Positions 47,134 to 58,304 of a DNA stretch of 64,000 nt are shown here, piece after piece. Below the pieces are notes generated by a model. That model was given only the letters and a program-made list of their open reading frames with translations, was not told the DNA's origin and made no database searches. Every line of letters starts with the position of its first letter. Position 1 is the stretch's first letter. Position numbers and translations under genes: made by a program. Source of the DNA: Ignavibacteriales bacterium (GTDB lineage: Bacteria; Bacteroidota; Ignavibacteria; Ignavibacteriales; Ignavibacteriaceae); contig JADJIH010000011.1 of NCBI GenBank assembly GCA_016707115.1, positions 1 to 64,000 on the forward strand, given 5' to 3'.

Positions 47134-48528
47134 TTATCTAAGTAAAATCATTTTCTTGGTTTCTAAATAGTTTCCGGTTTTTAGTTGATAGAAATAAACT
47201 CCACTTGCCAACTGACTATTGCCGACTGCAGACTGGAAATCAACTTCATATTTTCCTGCAGGTTTAAATTCATTAACAAGTGTTGCAATTTCATTACCTA
47301 AAACATCATAAACTTTTAAAGTTACATCACCACTCACTGGTAACTGATAACTGATTACTGTGTTTGGATTAAACGGATTGGGATAATTCTGTGATAATGA
47401 ATAATTCAATTTGTTCAACAGATCTTCTTCAACCGAGCTAACCAATGTATAGCTAAATAATATCTGTACATGGTTTTGCCATGCTGAGTTTTCCCACATT
47501 TCCCACGCCCAAACAATCTCATTACCAAATACATCATAAGTTGATTTTAACCTGCTGAAGTTTTCCCAATTATTGTTCTGCCAGAATTGAGTTACCCATT
47601 CTAAAAATTTGTTATCTGTCGTAGGAGTTATTACCCATCTTTGTTGATTGATCCAGCCATTTAAACTATGCCAGTATTGAGAAATATATTCTATAAGGAA
47701 ATTATTACTGTTGTAGTTCTTTGTGTATAAACCAATATTTGTCCAGGTAGTATCAATCCAGCCTTCTTGCATAGTTACAACAGTAAGATTTCCATTACTG
47801 TATTGATGAGTATTTCTTTCTTCAAGGAACCAACCGCCGCTTTCCCATCTATTGTTAAGCGTTTCGATTATATTATTCTGATTATCATAAAAATTTTGTA
47901 TTAGCTCTACATTATCCCAGGCCGAGTTAAATTGCTGGAACAATGTTTCAGTTAGATTATTATTAACATAAGTGTACTGGTATCTGTCAACATTACTCCA
48001 ATCAGAAGCATTCCACTGCTGGTAAAGTTCTTCTGTTAATACGTTATTAACAAAGGTATATATATATCGATTTGAGTTAACCCAATCTGTTGCAGCCCAG
48101 GACTGAATGGTTTCAACGGTTACATTATCATTTGAATCATATTCATATAAGTATCTTTCAGAGTTAACCCAGTTTGGATCAACCCAGGCTTTTACAAGTT
48201 CTTCAGTTACTAAGTCGTTTTCATCATAAACATACCAGAATTGAGATTCGTTTACCCACTGATTGTTATCCCAGATTTCTGTGGTAATTAGATAGCCGGT
48301 GCTGCTAGAATCATAGGAAGTAGTTGACCGGCTAACATTTTGCCAGGCGGAAATAATCCATTCCTGCTCAATGCTTTGTGTTAGCAGAAATTCTGAATTT
48401 ATTTTTTCGTATGTAGTTAATGTTCTGGAATTAAGCTTGTTCTCAATAAATTTTTGAAAATCATCTTGCTGCGGAAAGATTTGAACAATACAAAACAATA
48501 AATATAAAACTATAAATCTCGTTCTCAT
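47134..48528 (-). CDS. Secreted protein of tandem Trp-rich repeats with type IX sorting domain
   Basis: 464 residues. After a signal peptide (CIVQIFPQQD), residues about 55-370 are ten or so tandem units of about 29 residues with the pattern WxNxxRxxYxYxxNxxLTExLxQxW (for example WVNSERYLYEYDSNDNVTVE, WSNVDRYQYTYVNNNLTETL). The C-terminus is a type IX sorting domain (NYPNPFNPNTVISYQ, GVYFYQLKTGNYLETKKM). The repeat resembles YD/RHS-type or short beta-hairpin repeats, but I cannot name a family. Confidence 0.82.
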   Translation of the reverse strand: MRTRFIVLYLLFCIVQIFPQQDDFQKFIENKLNSRTLTTYEKINSEFLLTQSIEQEWIISAWQNVSRSTTSYDSSSTGYLITTEIWDNNQWVNESQFWYVYDENDLVTEELVKAWVDPNWVNSERYLYEYDSNDNVTVETIQSWAATDWVNSNRYIYTFVNNVLTEELYQQWNASDWSNVDRYQYTYVNNNLTETLFQQFNSAWDNVELIQNFYDNQNNIIETLNNRWESGGWFLEERNTHQYSNGNLTVVTMQEGWIDTTWTNIGLYTKNYNSNNFLIEYISQYWHSLNGWINQQRWVITPTTDNKFLEWVTQFWQNNNWENFSRLKSTYDVFGNEIVWAWEMWENSAWQNHVQILFSYTLVSSVEEDLLNKLNYSLSQNYPNPFNPNTVISYQLPVSGDVTLKVYDVLGNEIATLVNEFKPAGKYEVDFQSAVGNSQLASGVYFYQLKTGNYLETKKMILLR

Positions 48529-48572
48529 AAATAGCTCCCTATGATAAAAATTAATCTTAATTAGTTAATTAA

Positions 48573-49094
48573 TTATCTCAAATAGATCATTTTCTTTGTA
48601 TCTACATAATTTCCAGCTTCCATTCTAAAAAGATAAACGCCTGATGAAAATCCTGCTGCATTAAAATTATTTTCATACCAACCGGCATCCATTTCTTCAT
48701 TAACAAGAGTTGCAACTTCGCTTCCCAGAATATCATAAACCTTTATTAACACATTGCTTTTTTCTGGAACAGCAAATTTTATTTTGGTTGATGGATTAAA
48801 TGGATTGGGATAGTTCTGCTCAAGTTTAAATACTGTTGGAATTGTTTCTTCATTTTCAACATCAGTTATTGTGGTTTGCTGATACGAATACCAGAAACCT
48901 ATTTGATTCTGATTTACGATGTTAGATGATTTACCAATAAAGGATTCACCAACTGTACTTCCAATTGTGTTATTGGAGTTTGAGATTATATTCCCGCCGC
49001 TGCTTATAACACTGTTAGTTATTTGATATTGCGGAAGCGCTGTTGTAACAAAGAACAATGCAACTATTGCAATATCAATTATTTTATTTTTCAT
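48573..49094 (-). CDS. Small secreted protein with type IX sorting domain
   Basis: 173 residues, of which the last 85 or so are a type IX sorting domain (NYPNPFNPSTKIKFAV, VLIKVYDILGSEVATL, GVYLFRMEAGNYVDTKKM). The short N-terminal part after the signal peptide (TALPQYQ) includes SVISSGGNIISNSNN and a STVGESFIG segment common in minimal cargo proteins. Role unknown. Confidence 0.82.
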   Translation of the reverse strand: MKNKIIDIAIVALFFVTTALPQYQITNSVISSGGNIISNSNNTIGSTVGESFIGKSSNIVNQNQIGFWYSYQQTTITDVENEETIPTVFKLEQNYPNPFNPSTKIKFAVPEKSNVLIKVYDILGSEVATLVNEEMDAGWYENNFNAAGFSSGVYLFRMEAGNYVDTKKMIYLR

Positions 49095-49201
49095 TTATAC
49101 TCCTTATACTCAAGTAAAAAATTAAAGAACCTTTTTATATGGCAGCAGTAATTTGCTCAAAAATCACTGCCGCTCGGTTATTCTATCCACCCAATACTAT
49201 A

Positions 49202-50985
49202 TTATTTCTTATCACGATCTGTTTTATTGTTTTCATAATCAACACCAAGTGTTTCATCTACACCATAGGCATCCGGATGAAGATATTTACCAACCTCTTT
49301 GCCTGTTTTATATTCTTCTACCGGAATTCTGTACTTCTCAGCAAACTTATCGTGTCGAATTCCTGTTACCTGCCAGGATACTTCTATTCCCGGTTTATCT
49401 GTTCTGATTATAAATTGATTGTTTTGAATTTTTTGAGAAATGATTGCCTGCGCAAAATCTCCAATTACTGTTAGCTGATAACGAAACTCTATATTAAGTG
49501 CCTCAAACCAATCAGGCATTGTAACTGTTGCGTAGCCCGAGCCATCCGTTACAATATTTCCATTATATATGTTCATCATATCCGGCGATTCTACAAAAGA
49601 GTGATATAAATTTTTATTTGTAGGATCTAATGGATGATCTATCTTAAATGAACCGCCACCTTTGCTTAGTGTTCCAGTTACATTAACGTTGCCATTAAAA
49701 TATCCCGCCCAATTTGTTGTGCCACCAAATGCAACTCCATAAACACCATACCTTATACCTGTTCCAATTCCAGTAGCGGACCCCAAAACTCCATATCTAT
49801 CTCCTGATGGACTAATTTCACCGAAACCACACCACGTACTCCAAAATAAGTAGAGGATCCTGTTGGATAAACAACACCTTGCACACCCATATGTCCACCT
49901 TCAAAAATTCCCCCGACCCCATAATCATCAACCGGTGTGCTTTTTCCATAAACACCGACTCCGTCAATATAACCCGTACCTAAATACTCTCCATGTACGG
50001 CATGAGCAGAAGAAGAAGAAGTGTCTGTAGTAAAATATCCAGCATATTTTCTATTGGTCGAAATGTGAAGAGGGTAAACAGGATTTTCTGTTCCAATACC
50101 AACATTACCCTTTCTATCAAATGTCATTAAATTCTTAAGTGTCGTAATTCCGTTATCACCGGCTGCGTTAATTCTTAATTTTTGGTTCCAGCTTTCAAAG
50201 GACCAGCCTCTTAAAGTTGTTGGCTGGCTTTCTTCCACTATGGCTAATCCTATTAATCCGCCGCCTGTTCTTGATACTTTAAGTCCCAATCCTAAAGTTG
50301 GAGTAGTATTAACTGTAAGACTAAAATCGGGTGTATTTGTGCCTAGTCCAATTCTATTTCCATCATCAAACAAAGTGGAGCTTCCAAGTGTTGTACCATT
50401 AGTAAATTTAGGGATATAATTTGCAGTACCACTTCCACCAATTGTACCACCACCGCCGCCTGTTGCATTTATTGTTAGATTATTTCCGCTGGGTGTTATT
50501 GTTACGTTACTTCCCGCAACAAGATTAACATTATCTTTTAGACCATTTAAACTTTTTACAACCTGGGCATCTGCAATTTTTGTAGCCGTTATACTGCCGT
50601 TAGGTACTGTCAAACTCATTATGCTATATGGTACTGATGTTAAAGTTATTCTTGGTATTAGTTCGCTTCCGGTTCCAACTGTAATGCCCAACCAGGCGGC
50701 TCCAACAATTGTAGCTGATGTTATTGGTGTTACACTTCCCAACTGTGTGTTTATAATACCGCCAACTACATTTATTGTTTTTGTTTCATTCCAAAGAGCT
50801 GAGCCGCCGGAAGGTAAATCGTACAATTTAAATGTTAAGCTGTAATCCCCATTGGGTACTACAACTCCTGCTGCATCTTTTAATACTCCCTGATAATTAA
50901 TTGTTTGTGGTATGCCCTGTGAATAAATATTTGATAGAGCATACATACTTATCAAAAGAATAAAAAGTAATGTGAGTTTTTTCAT
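49202..50985 (-). CDS. Secreted tail-fibre-like repeat protein, copy 1 (frameshifted)
   Basis: Frames 49753-50985 and 49202-49786 form one protein. It has a signal peptide (YSQGIPQTINYQGVL), a beta-rich region (TFKLYDLPSGGSALWNETKT), Gly-rich collagen- or tail-fibre-like segments (GIGTENPVYPLHI, GVGVYGKS, GVRGV) and a C-terminal FKIDHPLDPTNKNLYHSFVE and IRHDKFAEKYRIP part. The break is near 49825, at GGTGTGGTTTCGGTG. It has no type IX motif. Copy 2 at 51074 is a close paralogue. Confidence 0.8.
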
Positions 50986-51073
50986 GCTATTTTCTTTCTA
51001 CAAGATGTTGATGATTTAAATATTTTCATTTTTAATAACCTTAAAATCTGATTGACCATTTGTTTATAATTAA

Positions 51074-53230
51074 TTATTTCTTCTCACGAGCTGCTTTATT
51101 GTTTTCATAATCAACACCAAGTGGTTCGTCTACACCGTAAGCATCCGGATGAATATACTTGCCAACGTCTTTGCCTGTTTTATTTTCTTCAACCGGAATT
51201 CTGTACTTCTCTGCAAATTTATCGTGTCTAATTCCTGTTACCTGCCAGGATACTTTTATGTTTGGTTTATCTGTTCTGATTGTGAATTGATTATTCTGAA
51301 TTTCTTGTGAAATGATTGCCTGAGCAAAATCTCCGATTACTGTAAGTTGATATCGAAACTCTTTATTAAGTGCTTCAAACCAATCGGGCATTGTAACTGT
51401 TGCATAACCAGAAGCATCTGTTACAACATTGCCATTATAGATGTTCATCATATCCGGTGATTCAACAAAAGAGTGATAAAGATTTTTATTTGTTGGATCT
51501 AATGGATGATCTATTTTAAACGAGCCGCCGCCTTTGCTGAGTGTTCCTGTTACCTCAACATTTCCGGAAAAATATCCAGCCCTATTAGAAGTCCCATTAG
51601 AGGCCCAGCCATAAATTCCAAAGTTAAGACTGGAACCAGAAGCCACACCTTGTACGCCAATATTGACTGAAGACCCGCTCGCTGATCCAAGAACACCAAC
51701 ATTACTTCCACTACCACCATATACATTCCCCTCAACACCAGTATATTGACCGTCTCCTGTTGGATTAACAAAGCCCGATACTCCCCTGCGACCCCCTTCA
51801 AAGACTCCACCATATCCAAATCCATCTGCAGGTACAGATTTCCCATAAACACCGACCGCCCACTCAAGCCCGTTTCCCAAGTATTCTGCATGAACAACAT
51901 GTGTTTCATCAGAAAGCGAGTCAGATGTAAAGTAACCAGCATATTTTCTGTTTGTTGCAACGTGTAATGGATAAGAAGGAGTTTCTGTTCCAATACCAAC
52001 ATTACCTTTTCTATCCAAAGTCATTAAATTTTTAAGTGTTGTAATTCCATTATCACCGGATGCATTTATTCTTAATTTTTGGTTCCAACTTTCAAGAGAC
52101 CAACCTCTTAAAGATGTTGGCTGACCTTCTTCCACTATTGCTAATCCAATTAATCCGCCACCTGTTCTTGATACTTTAAGCCCTAGTCCTAATGTTGGAG
52201 TAGTGTTAACAGTAAGACTAAAATCGGGTGTATTTGTCCCCAGTCCAATTCTATTTCCATCATCAAATAAAGTAGAACTGCCAAGCGTTGTGCTGTTTGT
52301 AAATTTTGAAATATAATTTGCTGTTCCACTTCCGCCAATTGTACCACCGCTGGTTGAAGCAATAGTTATATTATTACCACTTGGTGTTATTGTTACATTA
52401 CTGCCGGCAACAAGAGTTACGTTGTCTTTAATAGTGTTTATTGATTTTACAACCTGTGTTGTGCCTATATCTGTCGCGCTTATTGTTCCATCAACGATCT
52501 TTGCTGATGTAACAGAGTTATCGCTTAAATCTGTAGTTGCTATTGTTCCATCGGTTATTTTGCCTGATGTTACGGAGTTGTTTTGAAGCATAGAGGTTGT
52601 TATTCCGTCATTAGAGATGCTTAATGTTCCTGTTGATGTTATTGGCCCGCCTGTTAACCCGGAACCAGTATTAACCTGTGTTACAGTTCCACCGCCTCCA
52701 CTACCGGTTGCATTTATTGTTAGATTATTCCCGCTCGGTGTAATTGTTACATTACTACCTGCAACAAGATTAACGTTATCTTTTAATCCATTTAAACTTT
52801 TTACAACCTGCGCATCTGCAATTTTTGTAGCTGTTATACTGCCGTTAGGCACTGTCAAACTCATTATGCTATATGGTACTGATGTTAAAGTTATTCTTGG
52901 TATTAGTTCGCTTCCGGTTCCAACTGTAATGCCCAACCAGGCGGCTCCAACAATTGTTGCTGATGTTATTGGTGTTACACTTCCCAACTGTGTGTTTATA
53001 ATACCGCCAACTACATTTATTGTTTTTGTTTCATTCCAAAGAGCTGAGCCGCCGGAAGGTAAATCGTACAATTTAAAAGTTAAGCTGTAATCCCCATTGG
53101 GTACTACAACTCCTGCTGCATCTTTTAATACTCCCTGATAATTAATTGTTTGTGGGATAGATTGTGAATAAATATTGGATATACTTATTAAGGTTATCAG
53201 TACTACAAAAAACAATACGATTTTTTTCAT
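51074..53230 (-). CDS. Secreted tail-fibre-like repeat protein, copy 2
   Basis: 718 residues and uninterrupted. The first 170 residues are almost identical to copy 1, including the DNA (a shadow frame on the other strand is conserved letter for letter over about 70 codons). It has an extra Gly/Thr-rich unit of about 125 residues (VTQVNTGSGLTGGPIT, DGTISATDIGTTQVV) inserted after the first SGNNLTINATG, so that a VVKS..KDNV.LVAGSNVTITP block occurs twice. The C-terminal FKIDHPLDPTNKNLYHSFVE domain is shared. Function unknown; the fold suggests adhesion. Confidence 0.82.
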   Translation of the reverse strand: MKKIVLFFVVLITLISISNIYSQSIPQTINYQGVLKDAAGVVVPNGDYSLTFKLYDLPSGGSALWNETKTINVVGGIINTQLGSVTPITSATIVGAAWLGITVGTGSELIPRITLTSVPYSIMSLTVPNGSITATKIADAQVVKSLNGLKDNVNLVAGSNVTITPSGNNLTINATGSGGGGTVTQVNTGSGLTGGPITSTGTLSISNDGITTSMLQNNSVTSGKITDGTIATTDLSDNSVTSAKIVDGTISATDIGTTQVVKSINTIKDNVTLVAGSNVTITPSGNNITIASTSGGTIGGSGTANYISKFTNSTTLGSSTLFDDGNRIGLGTNTPDFSLTVNTTPTLGLGLKVSRTGGGLIGLAIVEEGQPTSLRGWSLESWNQKLRINASGDNGITTLKNLMTLDRKGNVGIGTETPSYPLHVATNRKYAGYFTSDSLSDETHVVHAEYLGNGLEWAVGVYGKSVPADGFGYGGVFEGGRRGVSGFVNPTGDGQYTGVEGNVYGGSGSNVGVLGSASGSSVNIGVQGVASGSSLNFGIYGWASNGTSNRAGYFSGNVEVTGTLSKGGGSFKIDHPLDPTNKNLYHSFVESPDMMNIYNGNVVTDASGYATVTMPDWFEALNKEFRYQLTVIGDFAQAIISQEIQNNQFTIRTDKPNIKVSWQVTGIRHDKFAEKYRIPVEENKTGKDVGKYIHPDAYGVDEPLGVDYENNKAAREKK

Positions 53231-53310
53231 TATTATCTCTATAACTATTTGAAATGTTTTAATTATAATTTTTACGAATCTTAATAATTTGAGTCATTCT
53301 TCTATTTACT

Positions 53311-53409
53311 TTACAAGACAAACAGTAATACCAATAGTAAAACCATGTAAATAATTTTGAAGAAATCCTGCTTTAATTTTTTCACATCATATTGCAGTAG
53401 GTTATTCAT
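53311..53409 (-). CDS. Tiny membrane protein, 32 residues
   Basis: ATG 53409 to TAA 53311: MNNLLQYDVKKLKQDF then FKIIYMVLLLVLLFVL, one membrane segment ending the protein. GGGTG upstream of the ATG is a plausible ribosome-binding site. It follows the 50-residue frame by five bases. Too short for family recognition. Confidence 0.4.
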   Translation of the reverse strand: MNNLLQYDVKKLKQDFFKIIYMVLLLVLLFVL

Positions 53410-53414
53410 TTTAA

Positions 53415-53567
53415 TCACCCTTTTAGAAATAGATTAAAAAATATTAGCATAAGAGCTACCGTTACGATTATCACTAAGGCATAAATGCTTATTTCAAGAT
53501 GTTTTTCCCTTTTTTTTATCTGATCGTTATCTGCCAAACCCACTCGTCTTTTTTGCAGCAGTTTCAT
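53415..53567 (-). CDS. Small membrane protein, 50 residues
   Basis: ATG 53567 to TGA 53415. A charged start (KLLQKRRVGLADNDQIKKR) is followed by one membrane segment (ISIYALVIIVTVALMLIFFN) and a short end. AAAGAG stands before the ATG. Together with the next tiny frame it fits a two-gene unit between the hybrid regulator and the tail-fibre-like genes. Not recognised. Confidence 0.45.
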   Translation of the reverse strand: MKLLQKRRVGLADNDQIKKREKHLEISIYALVIIVTVALMLIFFNLFLKG

Positions 53568-53766
53568 ATGAGGACTCTTTATAATTTTGATTATTAATTA
53601 AGACTAAATGAATTTTTGAAATACTAAATAATTCTAAAGGCCAAAAGTAAATTTTTATCAATGCTGCAAATTGCTTTTTTGATTCAATGTTTTGCCGTTT
53701 TGATTCAAAACGAAGAATATTAGTTGTGAAGTGTTAAGTGTTGATATTTTAAATTGGCATCGTCGC

Positions 53767-53910
53767 ACAGACTTAAGGTCCGTTACAGAATTCTAATCGG
53801 CGTCATTTCGACCAAAGGGAGAAATCTTAAATGTTGTACAGTAAATAGATTTCTCAGTCGAAGACTCCTTCGAAATGAACCTTAAGGATGCAACCATCCT
53901 TTGAGTCTGT
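53767..53910. repeat. Nested palindromic repeat, GTCATTTCGAC type
   Basis: Outer arms ACAGACTTAAGG and CCTTTGAGTCTGT enclose an inner pair GTCATTTCGACCAAAGGGAG / TCGAAGACTCCTTCGAAATGA around AAATCT ... AGATTTCT. It ends two bases before the regulator stop at 53912 and may terminate it. Confidence 0.8.
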
Positions 53911-53911
53911 A

Positions 53912-56900
53912 CTACAGTTTTATTTGTTTGAACTCCGAAGGTGAACAATTATAATGTTTTTGAAATGCCCGCGTAAATTGTGCCGGACTGCTAAATCCAA
54001 CTTCAAGCGCAATTTGCGTTATACTTAGTTTATTTTCAAGTATCATTTGTGCGGCGCGTTTTAATTTGTAGATTCTAATAAACTCACCGGGGCCTTTACC
54101 AATAACGGCGCTAAGTTTTCTGTTTAACTGGCTGCGGCTTACAAAAAGTTCCTGTGCAAGATTTTCACTTGTAAAGTTTTCATCCTGCAGGTGTGTTTCG
54201 ATAATCTTATTAATTTTTTCAATAAAGTCTTTATCTAAATTATTAGTTGTAAAGGATTCTGCATTTAAACTTATTTCCTTACTAAACTTTTCCTTTAAGT
54301 GCTTTCTTTGAGTTATAAGGTTTTTAATTCTTATTGAAAGCTCTTCAAAATCAAATGGTTTGGTTAAATAATCATCAGCACCAAACTCCAGCCCTTCTAA
54401 TTTACTCTGGTGAGTTGCTTTTGCTGTTAACAGAATAACCGGAATATGGCTGGTCTTCCAATCGGTTTTTAATTTTTTACAAAGTTCAATTCCATCCATC
54501 ACGGGCATCATAACATCGCTTATAATCAAATCAGGCAAACTGTTTATTGCAACATCAAATCCTGCCTTACCATTTTCTGCTTGAAGCACATTGTAATCTT
54601 CCTTTAACAAACCAAGCACATAATCTCTAACTTCAATTTGATCTTCTACGAATAAAAGTAACGGCTTAGAATTATTTTCAATCGGGTAATCATCATCAGA
54701 TTTTTCAAAATCAACTTGATCTACGAACTTACTCTGATCATCATGATAATTAAGTGCAGATAAACTTGTTTGTATTTCTTTCTGTGATAATAAAGGAATC
54801 TTTAATGTAAACTCTGTTCCTTCACCTTCACTGCTGTTTACGGAAATATCCCATCCTAAAAGTGTTGTTAATTCTTTTACAAGTGCTAAACCGATTCCCG
54901 AACCACCATAGTTTCTTTTTGATGAATCATCAACCTGGAAAAATCTATTAAATATTTTTGATTGATTTTCTTTTGTTATCCCGACTCCTGAATCGCTTAC
55001 AGAAACCAAAGCAAATTTTTTATCTGAGATAATTTTTTCAACTACCTCAGTGTTAACAGTTCCGCCAACATCAGTAAACTTAAACGCATTACTTAAAAGA
55101 TTGTTAACTATTTTTTCAAACTTGTCCTTATCAAGTAAAGCAAATGCTGATTCCATATTTGAATTAAAGTTAAATTTTATATTTTTTTGATCCGCAAGAG
55201 GAATAAATGCATTTGAAATTGATCTTAAAAGTATAACAACATCATATGCTTCTTTTTTAATGGAATTGATTCAGATTCCAGTTGTGATAATTCTAAAAGC
55301 TGATCTATAAGTTGCTGAAGTTTTTCAGTATTTCGTAAAAGCATTTTATAATAATCAGTAAGATTTTCTTTTATTCTTCCTCTTAACAATTCTTCCAAAG
55401 GCCCTTTAATCAGCATCAGCGGAGTTCTGAACCTCATGAGATAGATTTGCAAAAAACCTTGATTTCATCTGTTCAATTTCACGCAAATGATAAGATTCGA
55501 GTTCCCTGAACTTTAATTCGTGCTGCAACTTGGTTCTATAATTCTGAAATTTAAATATTGCCCAAACACCAAGCACAAACACAATAAAATATAGCAGAAT
55601 TGCCCAGCCTGTTTGCCACCAGGGCGGAGTTATTATAACAGCAAGAGATGTTTCGTTGCTATTCCAAATTCCATCACTGTTTGTTGATTTTACTTTAAAA
55701 GTATATTTGCCGGGATTAAGATTTGTATAAGTTATAAAACGTCGAGTTCCACTCTGAATCCAGCCTTTATCAAATCCTTCCATTTTATAAGCATACTTAA
55801 TTGAAGAGGGATTATTATAATCCAATGCAGCAAACTGAAACGAAAAAACATTTTGTTTATGTGAGAGTGTTACTTCATCGGTATTGAAAATATTTTTTGA
55901 TAGGATCGAATTTGCTTCAGCTTTTACAGAATTGTTAAAGATTAAAAAATCCGTTAAAACAACAGCGGGCTTATAAGATGATTGTGAAATTCTGTTCGGA
56001 TTAAAATAATTTAGACCAGCTGTGCTGCCTATAAAAATCAAATTATCATTAAGCTTAAAAGAGGATGTGAAATTAAAATCTGTTCCAACCACACCATCTG
56101 AAGTGGAAAAATTTGTGAATGTGTTTTTACTTAAATCAAATAAAGTAATTCCGGAACTTGTTCCTAACCAAAGATTTCCATTTTCATCTTCAATTATGCT
56201 TTTTATTGAGTTGTCTGTTAATCCATCCTTGGTAGTGTAAAAAGTAACTTCAACATCAGACTGTGAAATATTTTTACTATCTGAATTATTAATTACAAGT
56301 CTATTCAATCCATTGCTTGTTCCGACCCACAAGATTGTATTTCTGCTTCCGATAGTAATAATTTTAGATTCAGCAATAGAATAAATATTATTACTGCTTA
56401 AACTGTTTTTACTTCCTTCCTTAAAACTAAAGTGGGAAAATTTTCCGACGTTTGATTCATCATATAAATTTAAGCCTCCTCCATTTGTTCCAATCCATAT
56501 TCTTTTCTTGCTGTCCTGATAAATTGTCCAAACATCATCGTGACTAAGTGAATTCATATTGTCTTTTTGATGAAGCCAGTTTTGTACTTTACCTGTTGAT
56601 AAATTTAATTTTGCAAGTCCCACACCCCAATAACCAATCCATAAATTATTTTTGTCATCTTTAAAAACAGACTTTACAAAATTTCTTGATGAAGACTTAA
56701 TAATTCCAAGTAAAATATCATGCCCAGTTAATTGATTTGTTTTATAGTTAAGATGAAATAGTCCTGATCCATATGTACCAATCCATAGATCATTTAAATT
56801 TCCTGCTGTCAGGCTCCAAATATTTTCTGAAGACAATGCAGAATATTTTTTAAGGAATAATTTCCCATTAACATTGTTTGAAAAGTACAAACCATTATCT

Positions 56901-58087
56901 GTTCCAATCCACAAAGTTCCATCTGGTGATTTTGTAATAGCTTTTATATTTAGCTTATCAAGTTTGTTTAAGTCAATATTTTTAGAAGGAAATAACAGCG
57001 AATTATTAAACTTTATACTTTTTTGTGAAAAGTAACTTAGACCATTATCGGTAGCAATCCACAAGACTCCTGAACGATCTTTTATAATATTGTTAACCTG
57101 GTTACTTGTTAGGCTTCTAGGATTTTCTTTATCTGATAAAAATCTATCAAATCGATTTTTTGTAACATTATATCTTAACATTCCTGCATAAGAATTTATC
57201 CATATAATGTTTTCGCCATCAATAATTTCTTCAATAACTGTTCCCGTTCCATTTCCAAGTTGCATATTATCAGGATTAGGAATACTTATTCTTGAAAAAT
57301 TTTTTATTTCTGTGTTTAGAATAGTTAAGCCATTGGCAGTACCAAGCCACAATTTGTTTTTTTCTGATTTTGATTTAGCAATTCCCCAGATAATGTTATC
57401 ACTTAAACTGTTCGGATTATTTTTATCAAAATAATATTTTACAAAATGTGTATTAGATTTATTCGGATTGAATTGATTTAGTCCGTTAAACGTACCTATC
57501 CATAAATTTCCAAACTCATCTTCTACTATGGAGGATATATAATTATTGCTTATTGATTTCGAATCTTCTTTTTTATGAATCCAGTTTACTGTCTTTCCTG
57601 TTTTTGTATCAAGCTTGTATAAGCCGCTTCTGTAAGTGCCGATCCAAACATTAAATTTTTTATCAATGTGAATGTTTGTAATCGAATTGTCTTTAGTTAT
57701 TTCAGATTCGATTTTCCAGTAAGTAAATTTATCAAGAACCGGGTCATAACAATTTAAGTACCCTATTTTGGTTCCGATCCAAATTCTTCCTGAATCATCC
57801 TCAGTGATAGCAAAAGTTGAATTATCTGAAATTGATGATTTATCGGAAGGATTATTTCTGAACACTTTAAAATCATATCCATCAAATCGGTTTAAGCCAT
57901 CATCCGTTGCAAACCATAAAAAACCTAATCGATCCTGAATAAGATTTGATACGTAGTTGTTTGAGAGTCCGTTATTAGTACTTAGTCGATTAAAACTTAT
58001 GGATTGTGCATTTACAATTAATTGTAAATTTATAAAAACGAAGATTAAAAGAAGATTAAAATATTTAGTTCTGTAAAATGAAATCAT
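53912..58087 (-). CDS. Hybrid two-component system regulator, one-piece (frameshifted)
   Basis: Frames 55406-58087, 55225-55452 and 53912-55156 give one protein of about 1390 residues. In order: signal peptide, about twelve Reg_prop propeller repeats (pattern GxLWIGTxxGL), a Y_Y_Y domain (KYAYKMEGFDKGW), a membrane segment (WAILLYFIVFVLGVWAIF), a HisKA/HATPase kinase (RFFANLSHE, NLLSNAFKFTD, GSGIGLALVKEL), a receiver (LPDLIISDVMMPVMDG) and an AraC-type DNA-binding domain (SSPAQFTRAFQKHYNCSPSE). One break is near 55422 at GAGGTTCAGAACTCC, the other in the AAAAAA run near 55256. These regulators usually sense polysaccharides and control neighbouring genes. Confidence 0.88.
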
Positions 58088-58304
58088 AAAAATCTAAATT
58101 GTTTTACACTTCTTTACTTTAGAATCCAACAGATATCATAATTAACAAATAGTAAAAGATGTTAACTACAAACAAACACTTTTTCTTTTAACTTGCAAAT
58201 AAACTTGATAGTGAGCGATTATTGACGAGAGTAAAATAAATCACTACTGGTATTTAAATTATTATAACGATTGATTAAGTTTATAAAAACAACTGGAAAT
58301 AAAA

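Noticed and set aside
47134..48528. CRISPR or DNA tandem array suggested by repeated wording
   Set aside because: The repeat is at protein level with variable codons; there are no constant DNA repeats with spacers. No CRISPR array was seen in the window.
52617..53090. 157-residue plus-strand frame conserved in part at 50621-50845
   Set aside because: The conservation comes from the near-identical coding DNA on the other strand.
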